A DNA stretch of 64,000 nt from Rothia dentocariosa ATCC 17931 (GTDB taxonomy: Bacteria; Actinomycetota; Actinomycetes; Actinomycetales; Micrococcaceae): assembly GCF_000164695.2 (NCBI RefSeq), contig NC_014643.1, forward strand, positions 1,178,001-1,242,000, written 5' to 3'. Below, piece by piece: positions 42,361-50,556 of the stretch. Position numbers and translations under genes: made by a program. The notes beneath the pieces are model-generated. The model ran no database searches. It was not told the DNA's origin and was given only the letters and a program-made list of their open reading frames with translations. Position 1 is the stretch's first letter. The number at the start of each line of letters is the position of its first letter.

Positions 42361-43415
42361 TGGCTAATACTAGTTCACCCCAACACAGGGACTCTCACCG
42401 TTCATTGACCAGACGATCCTTCGGCGTGCTTGCTCTGGGCTCCTTCAGCGCCCTCGCCCTTGCCGCCTGCGGGTCTTCCAATTCTTCTGATTCCAACGCA
42501 TCCGCATCCTCTGCATCGACGAGCGCAAAGCCCGCTCCTTCAGCCCTTCCTTCCGGCATGGGTTCGGCTGCGGGTGATGGCGAATTCCCGCGTACGGTCA
42601 AGCATTTCCGCGGCGAAACCAAGATTGAATCTGCCCCCAAGAACGTGGTTATCCTTTCGACCGGGCAGCTTGACGATGTTCTCGCTCTGGGCCTGGTACC
42701 CATCGGTGCAGCAACCGCTAACGATGCCGCCCTTGTACCCGAATACCTCAAGACCAAGTTCTCCGATAAGTCGGCCGAACTCGATAAGATAGCCAAGGTG
42801 GGCAAGCGCACCGAACCCAGGCTTGGTGCTATCGCAAATCTGCACCCCGACCTCATCCTGATTAACAACACCAATAAAAAGGAAGAAGTTTACAACTCAC
42901 TCTCAAAGATCGCCCCAACTGTGGTGACCGAAGGTACCGGACATAACTGGAAGCAGGACTTTCTGATGGTTGCCTCTGCACTGGGCAGCCTCTCTAAAGC
43001 TGAGGAGATGCTCAAGGATTACGAGGATAAAGCCAAGAAACTGGGCGAGAAGGCCGGTAAAGAGAAGACCTTCTCGTTCCTCTACGCTGCTGGGGACCGT
43101 ACCCGCGTATACGCGAAGCCTTCGTTCGTGGGCTCCATTTGTGAGGATGCTTCCCTCACTCACCCCGCCGTGCAGCAGGAAGGCAAGACCTCGATTGACC
43201 TGAGTTCCGAAAATCTCGACCAGGCGGACGGCGACTACCTCTTCTACGGTGTGCAGGGCGGCGACGAATCCAAGCTCACCTCTGAGACGCTGTGGGATAG
43301 CCTGAAGGCGGTCAAGGAGAAGCATGCTCATAAGGTAGATTCCGATATGTTCTACCTGAACGCGGGAATTACCGCGGCTCTGGGCGTAATTGAGGAAATC
43401 GACAAGCACATCTAA
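42360..43415 (+). CDS. Iron-siderophore/heme ABC transporter substrate-binding lipoprotein
   Basis: 351 residues. The lipobox is LAACG (SALALAACGSSNSSD) after a twin-Arg-containing lead (LTRRSFGVLALGSF), so it is a lipoprotein, perhaps Tat-exported. A Ser/Ala-rich spacer is followed by a FecB/BtuF-like fold: KNVVILSTGQLDDVLALGLV (N-lobe), PDLILINNTNKKEEVYNSLS, KQDFLMVASALGSLSKAEEM (connecting helix) and a C-lobe ending AALGVIEEIDKHI. It delivers the ligand to the divergent FecCD pair. The ATG lies directly on an iron-box-like site with only AAGGG about 12 bases upstream. Ligand identity (siderophore or heme) is not determined. Confidence 0.93.
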   Translation: MANTSSPQHRDSHRSLTRRSFGVLALGSFSALALAACGSSNSSDSNASASSASTSAKPAPSALPSGMGSAAGDGEFPRTVKHFRGETKIESAPKNVVILSTGQLDDVLALGLVPIGAATANDAALVPEYLKTKFSDKSAELDKIAKVGKRTEPRLGAIANLHPDLILINNTNKKEEVYNSLSKIAPTVVTEGTGHNWKQDFLMVASALGSLSKAEEMLKDYEDKAKKLGEKAGKEKTFSFLYAAGDRTRVYAKPSFVGSICEDASLTHPAVQQEGKTSIDLSSENLDQADGDYLFYGVQGGDESKLTSETLWDSLKAVKEKHAHKVDSDMFYLNAGITAALGVIEEIDKHI

Positions 43416-43609
43416 TATGCGCAGCACGGCGACCACACCCCTGCCTGAATCCTTCATGGGTTCCGGGTGGGGGGCTGTTGTTACTGGTTCACATTGTGTA
43501 GTATGCGGATGCGTTCGTTTTTCACCCCACAACGATATTCAAGGCATACTATAAAAAAGTGTGTTCTCATGGTTAATACATGCCATTAACCACGCCTTGG
43601 AGGATGTCC

Positions 43610-44446
43610 ATGAGCACTCTAGAAGAAAAAGCGCAGCATGTTGCCGATGCGCTCAATAAAGACCACGTCAAGCAGGCGGTACGCATCACGGCAACCGCCT
43701 CTAAGACCCCGCTGCCAAAGACCGCCTCAAAATTTGGGGGCATTCCTTATGTACCTATGGGTGCTTCGGCGCCGACAAACTCCAGTGGTCAGCCCTTGGG
43801 GATGATCGCGCAGATTAACTGTGCAGAGCTGCCGCCTAATGATATCTATCCAAAAACTGGCATGGTGCAATTCTGGATAGACCCTAAGGACGAGGCGTGG
43901 GGGTTCGATGCCGCGAAGCCTGCATCCCAGGAGAACTGGCGGGTTATCTACTACAAGAACGTGGGCAGGCCAGACCCGAACACGACTCTTCCTGCCGTGG
44001 AGCCCAAGGACAACTGGCCCGTTGAACCCACGCAGGCCGAGTTTGCGCTTTCGTTCGAGGTCATCGAGCAGGGTATTACCGGCGCCGCCAACTACTACTA
44101 TGAAGATTTCGCGCGCGTGTGGAATAAGATGTACCCCGAATCGCAGCTTGAGAGCTACCAGGAGGCGCAGGGTGCCGCCCTCACGATCGAGGAAAACGAC
44201 GAATTCTCGAAGATCGGCGGGTACCCCTACTTTGTGCAGAGCGACCCCCGATTCTTCAACGAGGCTCTGCAGGGGCATACCGTGAACCTGTTGACCATTG
44301 TTTCTGAGGTGGACTGGGCCGAGCCTCATGACGGTTCGCCTAAGCTCATGTGGTGCGGCGGAGGTGCGGCAAACTGGCTGATAACGCCCGAACAGCTGGC
44401 GGCGGGTGACTTCTCGAACGTAATTTTTGAGTGGTCGAGCAGCTAA
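43610..44446 (+). CDS. DUF1963 (YwqG-like) protein, copy 1
   Basis: 278 residues from ATG 43610 with GGAGG upstream. DUF1963/YwqG features are SKFGGIPYVPMGASAPTNSS, GQPLGMIAQINCAELPPNDI, GMVQFWIDPKDEAWGFD, RVIYYKNVG and a C-terminal GGYPYFVQSDPRFFNEALQG. These proteins are cytosolic and of unknown function. A near-duplicate follows at 44674. Just before the ribosome-binding site a hairpin TGGTTAATACATGCCATTAACCA can form, and a similar hairpin sits before the second copy, suggesting common control. Confidence 0.85.
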   Translation: MSTLEEKAQHVADALNKDHVKQAVRITATASKTPLPKTASKFGGIPYVPMGASAPTNSSGQPLGMIAQINCAELPPNDIYPKTGMVQFWIDPKDEAWGFDAAKPASQENWRVIYYKNVGRPDPNTTLPAVEPKDNWPVEPTQAEFALSFEVIEQGITGAANYYYEDFARVWNKMYPESQLESYQEAQGAALTIEENDEFSKIGGYPYFVQSDPRFFNEALQGHTVNLLTIVSEVDWAEPHDGSPKLMWCGGGAANWLITPEQLAAGDFSNVIFEWSSS

Positions 44447-44466
44447 CCGACCCGTTTTGATTTTTA

Positions 44467-44516
44467 TTCAGGGGGTGTGGTGTACTCAAGATACTTGATA
44501 CGCCACACCCCCTGAA
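44467..44516. terminator. Terminator between the two DUF1963 genes
   Basis: TTCAGGGGGTGTGG (44467-44480) pairs perfectly with CCACACCCCCTGAA (44503-44516), flanked by TTTTT upstream and TCTTT downstream. It lies 21 bases after the stop. Confidence 0.85.
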
Positions 44517-44673
44517 TCTTTGGGATACCTAGAGTCATGCTCCGAATCATGCAGCGTACGGCCTCCTAAAAAATACACCGTTGAATGAGCGCACGAGTGA
44601 CGAAGTTCTGCGCGCGGCACCGCAAAATGTGTTCTGATGGTTGTAGCACTGAACCAACCACCCGGAGGAACAT

Positions 44674-45564
44674 ATGAATACCACCGAGCAGAACGCAGCT
44701 AAAAACACCGAAGCGCAGGTGCGTCGAGTCCTTGACGTTATGAATAAGGGAAAACTCAAGCAGGCTATCAGGATTACGGCAACCCCATCGCAGCAGCCGT
44801 TGCCGAAGACCGCCTCCAAGTTCGGGGGAGTGCCGTACCTGCCTGCGGGAGAATCCGCGCCGACGAACGCATCCGGCCAGCCCTTGGGCATGATCGCGCA
44901 GATTAACTGTGCGCAGTTGCCGCAAAATAATATTTACCCGAAGAGCGGTATGCTTCAATTTTGGATTGACCCTCACGACGCCGTGTGGGGGTATGACTAT
45001 AACAAGCCTGCGGTTCAAGAGAACTGGCGGGTGATCTACTATGAGAGCGTGGGTGAGCCGAACCCGGATGCGCCGCTGCCGGTTATTGACTGGGACACGA
45101 TCGGTTGGCCTATCGAACCGGAGAGCGTGGAATTTGCGCTTTCGTTCAGCGTGGTCGAGCAGGGAGTTACCGGTACTGCGCACTACTATTATCCCGATTT
45201 TGCGCGAGTGTGGGATGAGCTGTATCCCGAGGATAAATTGCCCACGGGAGACGACGAGCAGGCGAGGATTCAGCGGGCAAACGCCGTTGAGGAGCTTACT
45301 CTCCCGTATGAGGAGAGTGATGAGTACTCTCGGATTGGCGGCTACCCCTATTTTATTCAGAATGACCCGCGGGATTTCGACGAGAACCTGCAGGGGCATA
45401 CGGTGAACCTGCTGACCATTGTTTCTGAGGCGGACTGGGAGTCAGAGGAAGAAACCCCGGAACTCCTCTGGGGTGATGCGGGCTCCGCGAACTGGCTGAT
45501 AACGCCCGAACAGCTGGCGGCGGGCGACTTCTCGAACGTGATCTTTGAGTGGTCGAGCTGCTAA
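44674..45564 (+). CDS. DUF1963 (YwqG-like) protein, copy 2
   Basis: 296 residues, ATG after CGGAGGA. Strongly similar to copy 1 along its whole length, for example SKFGGVPYLPAGESAPTNAS, GQPLGMIAQINCAQLPQNNI, GGYPYFIQNDPRDFDENLQG and the identical closing segment NWLITPEQLAAGDFSNVIFE. It has an extra 14 or so residues between YYPDFARVWDELYPEDK and the DEYSRIGG segment. It arose by tandem duplication but has its own upstream hairpin and follows a terminator, so it is separately transcribed. Function unknown. Confidence 0.85.
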   Translation: MNTTEQNAAKNTEAQVRRVLDVMNKGKLKQAIRITATPSQQPLPKTASKFGGVPYLPAGESAPTNASGQPLGMIAQINCAQLPQNNIYPKSGMLQFWIDPHDAVWGYDYNKPAVQENWRVIYYESVGEPNPDAPLPVIDWDTIGWPIEPESVEFALSFSVVEQGVTGTAHYYYPDFARVWDELYPEDKLPTGDDEQARIQRANAVEELTLPYEESDEYSRIGGYPYFIQNDPRDFDENLQGHTVNLLTIVSEADWESEEETPELLWGDAGSANWLITPEQLAAGDFSNVIFEWSSC

Positions 45565-45651
45565 CCACGAAACATATATGCTGGTGACGCAATTGCTTGC
45601 ATGTTCTAATTCCCGTCATAATCCGACACAAACGACATAATGCTACGCGCA

Positions 45652-45718
45652 CTTGGCGCATCCGGGGACCGTGGCACAGTATAGGGTTGAGTACCCTGTT
45701 CCTCGACCTTGGCGCATC
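45652..45718. promoter_or_regulatory. Direct repeats CTTGGCGCATC upstream of metY
   Basis: The 11-base sequence CTTGGCGCATC occurs at 45652-45662 and 45708-45718 in the same orientation, 56 bases apart. A TATAGG -10-like element and a small AGGGT/ACCCT hairpin lie between. It could be a regulator site for methionine genes; no known consensus was matched. Confidence 0.4.
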
Positions 45719-45751
45719 ATTCGGCTGCGCTAAGCCAACCAGGAGTCATGC

Positions 45752-47230
45752 ATGGCTGAACATACTTTCGGATTCCGCACCCGCGCACTGCACGCGGGCG
45801 GCACCCCGGACGCTGAACACGGCGCCCGCGCGGTCCCTATCTACCAGACCACCTCGTTCGTTTTTAAAGACACCGACGATGCGGCCAACCTCTTCTCCCT
45901 GCAGAAATACGGCAACGTTTACTCGCGCCTATCGAACCCGACCGTTGCCGCGCTGGAAGAGCGCATCGCGTCCCTAGAGGGCGGTATTGGGGCGGTGGCG
46001 ACCGCATCCGGCATGGCTGCCGAGTTCATCACCTTCGCCGCGCTCTGCCAGGCGGGTGACCACATTGTGGCGTCCTCCCAGCTGTACGGCGGAACAGTCA
46101 CCCAGCTTGATGTCTCCCTGCGCCGATTCGGCATCGAAACCACTTTCGTGGAAGGCACCGACCCCGCAGACTACAAGGCGGCACTGACTGAGAACACCAA
46201 GGCAATCTACACGGAGGTTGTCGCCAACCCCTCCGGCGAGATCGCAGACCTTGAAGGGCTCGCCGCTGTAGCCCATGAGGCGGGAGTCCCCCTCGTCGTA
46301 GACGCTACCATCTCAACCCCGTACCTGATTCGCCCGCTGGAACACGGGGCTGACATCGTGATTCACTCCGCCACCAAATTCCTGGGCGGGCACGGAACCA
46401 CCCTCGGCGGCGTGGTTGTTGAGAGCGGACGGTTCAATTGGGCGAACGGCAACTTCCCGCTCATGACCGAGCCGGTGCCTTCGTACAATAACGTTTCGTG
46501 GTGGGGAAACTTCGGCGAATACGGGTTCCTCACAAAACTGCGTTCCGAGCAGCTGCGCGACTTCGGCCCCGCACTCTCACCGCAGGCTGCGTTCAATCTG
46601 CTTCAGGGCGTCGAAACCCTCCCGCAGCGCATGGATGCGCACCTGGCCAACGCGAAAAAGGTCGTGGGCTGGCTGGTTGAGGATGCGCGCATCGCCTACG
46701 TAAACTACGCAGGCTTGCCGGGGCACGCGCACTACGAACGCGCGAAAAAACTGTTGCCGCTGGGCGTTGGGTCTGTGTTCTCCTTCGGGGTGAAGGGCAC
46801 CGAGAAGGCGAGCGGCCGCGTGGTTGGCAGCGAGTTCATCAGCGCACTCGTGTTGGCATCGCATCTGGCGAATATTGGTGACTCGCGCACCCTGGTGCTG
46901 CATCCGGGTTCGACCACGCATCAGCAGCTTTCCAGCGAGCAGCTTGCCGCGGCGGGCGTGGGTGAAGACCTGATTCGTATTTCGGTTGGGCTTGAAGATG
47001 TTGAAGACATTATTTGGGACCTTGACCAGGCACTCACCCACGCGACTGGCCTGAACCACGCGGGTGAACGTGTGGGCGAATCCAGTGCTGATAAGCTCGT
47101 TGCGGCGCAAGAGGCTCTCGCCGCTGAAGAGGCTGACCCGCAGCAGGGTGCCGCCTGCGCGCTGCCGAAGAGCACCGCAGCTTCGGGCGCCTCAGAGCCC
47201 AAGGATGCACTCGCGAAGGAGGGCAACTAA
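45752..47230 (+). CDS. metY: O-acetylhomoserine sulfhydrylase (aminocarboxypropyltransferase)
   Basis: PLP enzyme making homocysteine (or methionine) directly from O-acetylhomoserine and sulfide. Cys/Met-metabolism family signatures are FGFRTRALHAGG at the start, VPIYQTTSFVFKDTDDAANL, GNVYSRLSNPTVAALEERIA, and the PLP-lysine segment DIVIHSATKFLGGHGTTLGG. At 492 residues it is longer than the usual 430-440, because of a Glu/Ala/Lys-rich C-terminal tail (after LTHATGLNH). The start follows CAGGAG. The next gene starts on the last base of its stop, so they are coupled. Confidence 0.94.
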   Translation: MAEHTFGFRTRALHAGGTPDAEHGARAVPIYQTTSFVFKDTDDAANLFSLQKYGNVYSRLSNPTVAALEERIASLEGGIGAVATASGMAAEFITFAALCQAGDHIVASSQLYGGTVTQLDVSLRRFGIETTFVEGTDPADYKAALTENTKAIYTEVVANPSGEIADLEGLAAVAHEAGVPLVVDATISTPYLIRPLEHGADIVIHSATKFLGGHGTTLGGVVVESGRFNWANGNFPLMTEPVPSYNNVSWWGNFGEYGFLTKLRSEQLRDFGPALSPQAAFNLLQGVETLPQRMDAHLANAKKVVGWLVEDARIAYVNYAGLPGHAHYERAKKLLPLGVGSVFSFGVKGTEKASGRVVGSEFISALVLASHLANIGDSRTLVLHPGSTTHQQLSSEQLAAAGVGEDLIRISVGLEDVEDIIWDLDQALTHATGLNHAGERVGESSADKLVAAQEALAAEEADPQQGAACALPKSTAASGASEPKDALAKEGN

Positions 47231-47733
47231 TGACTGAGAAACGTACCTGGGTAGGCCCGAGTGCCCCCGAGCGGCTGAACATTCTGCGCAATACCCGCAC
47301 TATTGCGATTGTGGGGATGAGCGATAAGATTTCGCGCGCCTCAAACTTTGTGGCAACCTACCTGCTGTCTTCGTCGCCGTATACAGTGTATTTTGTGAAC
47401 CCGATTCTTGCGGCGAAAGGCAAGACTGTGCTGGGACAGCCGGTGTACGCCTCGCTTCAGGACCTACCGGAAGTGCCCGATCTTGTCGAGATTTTCCGCC
47501 GCAATGAAGACCTCCCGGGTGTGGTTCAGGAGGCGGTTGATCTGGGTGCGAAGACCGTGTGGATGCAGCTGGGCTCGTGGAATGAGGAAGCTGCCGCTAT
47601 CGGTGAGGCAGCTGGGCTGAATGTGGTCATGGATCGATGCGTGAAGATTGAGCATGCGCGATTCCACGGCGGCCTGCACCTTGCGGGCTTCAACACCGGT
47701 GTGATTTCCTCGAAACGCCAGGTCACGGCGTAG
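47230..47733 (+). CDS. CoA-binding domain protein (YccU-like)
   Basis: 167-residue Rossmann-fold protein of the small CoA-binding family. The nucleotide-binding start is ILRNTRTIAIVGMSDKISRA, followed by LAAKGKTVLGQPVYASLQDL and VPDLVEIFRRNEDLPGVVQE. The conserved Cys/His region is LNVVMDRCVKIEHARFHGGL. It overlaps metY by one base, so it is translationally coupled. In other bacteria this family often lies beside metY-type genes; its substrate is unknown. It ends 33 bases before a very long terminator. Confidence 0.88.
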   Translation: MTEKRTWVGPSAPERLNILRNTRTIAIVGMSDKISRASNFVATYLLSSSPYTVYFVNPILAAKGKTVLGQPVYASLQDLPEVPDLVEIFRRNEDLPGVVQEAVDLGAKTVWMQLGSWNEEAAAIGEAAGLNVVMDRCVKIEHARFHGGLHLAGFNTGVISSKRQVTA

Positions 47734-47765
47734 CGTATTTCGGGTCTGCGGCTGAAAGCTGAGTT

Positions 47766-47828
47766 CCGGGAGCGTTTTCTTCATTCGGGAGCAGTTTAAC
47801 TGCTCCCGAATGAAGAAAACGCTCCCGG
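47766..47828. terminator. 63-base perfect palindrome, terminator of metY operon
   Basis: Two 31-base arms (47766-47796 and 47798-47828) are perfectly complementary around a single central base. The arm begins CCGGGAGCGTTTTCTTC and includes GGGAGCAGTT near the tip. It is the longest perfect palindrome seen in the window. It follows the CoA-binding gene. Confidence 0.85.
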
Positions 47829-47973
47829 TTTTTGATAGTGTGAGCTTCCTGCTCCATAAGAGGCAGCAAAGGTGTGTATCTTCCCTCTGTCGTGAATGTC
47901 TGATGCCCTTGCAGCTCATCGTATACACTGGAATACATAGTAAACAGAATGTTTATTGTGTATAGGAGTGTTG

Positions 47974-48408
47974 ATGATGAGCCGCAGCATCCGTGCCGAA
48001 ATTACTATCCAGGCGGAACCACAACGTGTTTGGGATATCCTGACCCGGTTTGAAGAGTATCCCGCATGGAACCCCTTTATTATTCGGGCGCAAGGTGTGC
48101 CGCGTACTGGAGAACGCCTTACACTCACGATGAAACCGGGCAAGCGCCCTATGACCTTCCGCCCTACCGTGCTGGAAGCATCCGAAAATCAGACTCTTGA
48201 GTGGCTGGGGCGCCTTGGAATCCCGGGAATTTTTGACGGTCAGCACCGCTTTGAACTGAACCCTTTGCCCGGCGGCGGTACTCACCTGATACAGTCCGAA
48301 ATCTTCAGTGGTCTGCTTGTGCCCCTCATGCCTAAACTTCTTGACAATACCCAAGAAAGTTTTCGCCGTCTGAATGAGGCGCTTGCGCATCGAGTCGAAG
48401 AAAATTAA
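47974..48408 (+). CDS. SRPBCC-domain protein (polyketide cyclase/dehydrase-like)
   Basis: About 144 residues; ATG 47974 with AGGAG upstream is chosen over an in-frame start at 47956. START-like pattern: IRAEITIQAEPQRVWDILTR, PAWNPFIIRAQGVPRTGERL, HLIQSEIFSGLLVPLMPKLL and a C-terminal helix ESFRRLNEALAHRVEEN. It closely fits the common SRPBCC subfamily with the PxWNPF motif. It is a single-gene unit. These proteins bind lipids or polyketide-like ligands; no enzyme activity can be assigned. Confidence 0.85.
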   Translation: MMSRSIRAEITIQAEPQRVWDILTRFEEYPAWNPFIIRAQGVPRTGERLTLTMKPGKRPMTFRPTVLEASENQTLEWLGRLGIPGIFDGQHRFELNPLPGGGTHLIQSEIFSGLLVPLMPKLLDNTQESFRRLNEALAHRVEEN

Positions 48409-48474
48409 TCGTCAGAAACACAAAATTATATATTTATATTGTTTCCACCCGAAAATCTAAATCGGGTTAACCAC

Positions 48475-48624
48475 TTGACAGCTTAAAACCCTACCCTTAG
48501 GGATAGGTTTACGGGTATGCTAATACGAGTGCCTTGCGACAGGGGGCTTTCGCGGCGGTCGCAGGGTACTTTTGTGGCGGTGGGGTGCTTGGCACACATG
48601 AGCATCCCGCCGCCTTTATCGTTT
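48475..48624 (+). ncRNA. Candidate small RNA with promoter, two stems and terminator
   Basis: -35 TTGACA (48475-48480) with a possible -10 near 48498-48504. Stem 1 is GTGCCTTGCGAC (48529-48540) with GTCGCAGGGTAC (48558-48569), 12 of 12 paired counting G-U. Stem 2 is GGCGGTGGGGTGCT (48576-48589) with AGCATCCCGCCGCC (48601-48614), 14 of 14 paired, followed by TTTATCGTTTCTTT. No reading frame with a credible start lies within. The stretch has a complete small-RNA gene layout between convergent genes. Not recognised as a known family. The exact 5' end is uncertain. Confidence 0.5.
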
Positions 48625-48672
48625 CTTTCCGAACAGCGTTGAGGAACCTCTCAGGGCGAAGTAGCAGACCCG

Positions 48673-49473
48673 TTACTTACCGCGTTGCTCCCGTTCACGA
48701 TGCAGCTGATCGCGGTACGCCTGAATCTGGTCCTCTGTAATCACATCCAGCTGATTTGTGAGCGGCGTGCCCGGTGCCCAGCCTTCGTTCTCAAGATGTT
48801 CGTGGTCGCGACGGAATACATCCAGCAGGCGCGGGCGCTGAACCTTCAGCGTGGTGGGCATCGGCAGTCGCCAGTCGCGCCACCGCGCCACAATACCCAA
48901 CACCGTGCAGGTGAGCACAGACATAGCGATCGCCACATGAGGGCGTTCCAGCATCCTGAAACAAATTGCCGTTTCGGCGGCGCCCACGAACGCCACCGTG
49001 GCGTAGAGCGAGTTCCCGCCGAAGATAGCGGGGATGCGGTTCACCATAATATCGCGGATCACCCCGCCGCCAACCGCCGTTGTCACCCCCAGCGCGATTG
49101 CTGGGAGCCAGTGCAGCCCCAGGGTAAGAGATTTGATGGTGCCGGTAGCCGCCCAACAGCCCATGCCCAGAAAGTCTACGACCACAAGGGCGCGGGTGGC
49201 CCAGTTTGAGCTCAGATCCAGCACATACGCCAACGCCGCCGAGGTAATAGCGCCTACCCAGTACCAGCCGTCGGTAAGCGCTATTGGAAGCCCCACATTC
49301 AGCAGGATGTCACGAATCATGCCGCCGCCCATGCTGCAGACGACCGCCAGTAGCAAGAAGCCCACCATGTCGAACCGCAGGGCGCGCGCCACTGCTCCGC
49401 CGAGCAGGCCATTAGCCACTACGGCTGCAATATCTACGATTCGGAACAGCGTCTCGGGCTCGATATTGAACAC
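48673..49473 (-). CDS. TRIC-type/UPF0126 membrane protein (YicG-like cation channel)
   Basis: 266 residues with seven predicted membrane segments in two repeats. Each repeat has the Gly-rich motif of the family: VCSMGGGMIRDILLNVGLP and TTAVGGGVIRDIMVNRIP. Prokaryotic TRIC homologues form trimeric K+-permeable channels (family knowledge). The hydrophilic C-terminal tail of about 60 residues (PRLLDVFRRDHEHLENEGWA) is an extension. The start is GTG 49473 preceded by AAGGAGG. It is convergent with the small-RNA candidate. Confidence 0.88.
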   Translation of the reverse strand: MFNIEPETLFRIVDIAAVVANGLLGGAVARALRFDMVGFLLLAVVCSMGGGMIRDILLNVGLPIALTDGWYWVGAITSAALAYVLDLSSNWATRALVVVDFLGMGCWAATGTIKSLTLGLHWLPAIALGVTTAVGGGVIRDIMVNRIPAIFGGNSLYATVAFVGAAETAICFRMLERPHVAIAMSVLTCTVLGIVARWRDWRLPMPTTLKVQRPRLLDVFRRDHEHLENEGWAPGTPLTNQLDVITEDQIQAYRDQLHREREQRGK

Positions 49474-49660
49474 GGTCGGCCTCCTTTCGACGGCTCAGGA
49501 GTAGAGGAGTGCGGCCCGCAGTTTTAGGCGCAACGTCTGCTATCTTACCGCGTGTGCTGCCGCTACGATACCCGCAGGTTTGTGGCGTGCCGCATACGCC
49601 ATATCTGTGCGAGACAATGGAAGAAAGTAAACGCAGGTTGAAAGTGCTGAGAGGAACGCA

Positions 49661-50278
49661 ATGGCGGTTTCACGTGAGCAGGTTTTTGAGGTTCTTCAGC
49701 GGGTGCATCAGGCACTAGAGCATGGTCTGCCTGGCTGGTCGGTGCGCCCAAATATTACGGGAACCGGCGCGGTGGGGCTGTATCTTGACGGCCCCGAGCT
49801 GCCGCTGATGGGCGTGAATCTGGCGGGCGAGCCCGTGGCACGGCATCTGTGCGGAACGGTTCAGAGTGCCGACCGTGGGCTTCCCGGCAAGCTGGATCAG
49901 GTGCGGTATCAGTATATTTTGGGTGTGAGCGTGACCGAGCGTGACGAGGAATATCCCGAATTACCCGACCTGCCCAAGACGGGGGAGCCCAGCTGGGTTG
50001 ATGCTCTGCGGGTGTTGGATCAGCAGGTTCTCGCTGAACGCCGGGATGAATTTTTCATTAGCCGCGGTGGTTATGTGCCTGGTCGTCGGGCTTTGGGGAA
50101 ACGCCGGGTGGCGCTGCGGCGCGAGTTCTTTCCCGGCAAATCCTGGCTGGGTCTGGGCACGATTGACTGGTGCGCGGGCCTGCGTTCCACTCCTGTCTAC
50201 GCCGGTGAGCTGGATGCGCTCGCCGCCGCCGCGGTGCGCCTCGCCTCCACCTGGGATGCGGCGCTCCGGTCGGTCTAA
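49661..50278 (+). CDS. Hypothetical protein, unrecognised family
   Basis: 205 residues, soluble, no signal peptide, starting after GAGAGGAACGCA. Features seen are a helical N-terminus (SREQVFEVLQRVHQALEHGL), a Gly-rich strand ITGTGAVGLYLDGPELPLMG, an acidic segment ERDEEYPELPDLPKTGE, a basic run YVPGRRALGKRRVALRREFF and a helical Ala-rich C-terminus. I do not recognise it. It is alone between a divergent TRIC gene and a Bcr/CflA exporter and gives no operon clue. Confidence 0.7.
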   Translation: MAVSREQVFEVLQRVHQALEHGLPGWSVRPNITGTGAVGLYLDGPELPLMGVNLAGEPVARHLCGTVQSADRGLPGKLDQVRYQYILGVSVTERDEEYPELPDLPKTGEPSWVDALRVLDQQVLAERRDEFFISRGGYVPGRRALGKRRVALRREFFPGKSWLGLGTIDWCAGLRSTPVYAGELDALAAAAVRLASTWDAALRSV

Positions 50279-50556
50279 AATTCAACTGACATGAGGTTTT
50301 ATGCGTGACGTGCTCACGTTATACATAAGATTCACGAGTTAGGCATATTACCTGCAGAAGGGGCAGTGGGCGAGTCATCAGCGCTCGGTGCCCACAGTTT
50401 TCACCTGTGCGGATAAACCCCCCAAAGCGCCCTTAGATCCTCGGGAAGAGGGGAGTAGAATCAAAGAGGTGCCTCTCACAGGTTCTTTCTCGATGTTCAG
50501 GGGATCTCTGACAGCAAGCAAACATCACACAGACACAACCAAGAATTCAGGTTTTC

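Noticed and set aside
45600..45751. SAM-type riboswitch upstream of metY
   Set aside because: The small hairpin and direct repeats do not show the conserved core of SAM-I, SAM-II or SAM-IV riboswitches as I know them.
48640..48670. Possible signal-recognition-particle RNA tip (CAGGGCGAAGTAGCAG)
   Set aside because: Only a loose match to the conserved tip; it lies downstream of the terminator and the flanking bases do not pair as needed.
48534..48740. Short frame across the small-RNA candidate
   Set aside because: It needs a TTG start without ribosome-binding site and runs through two strong stems into the opposite gene.
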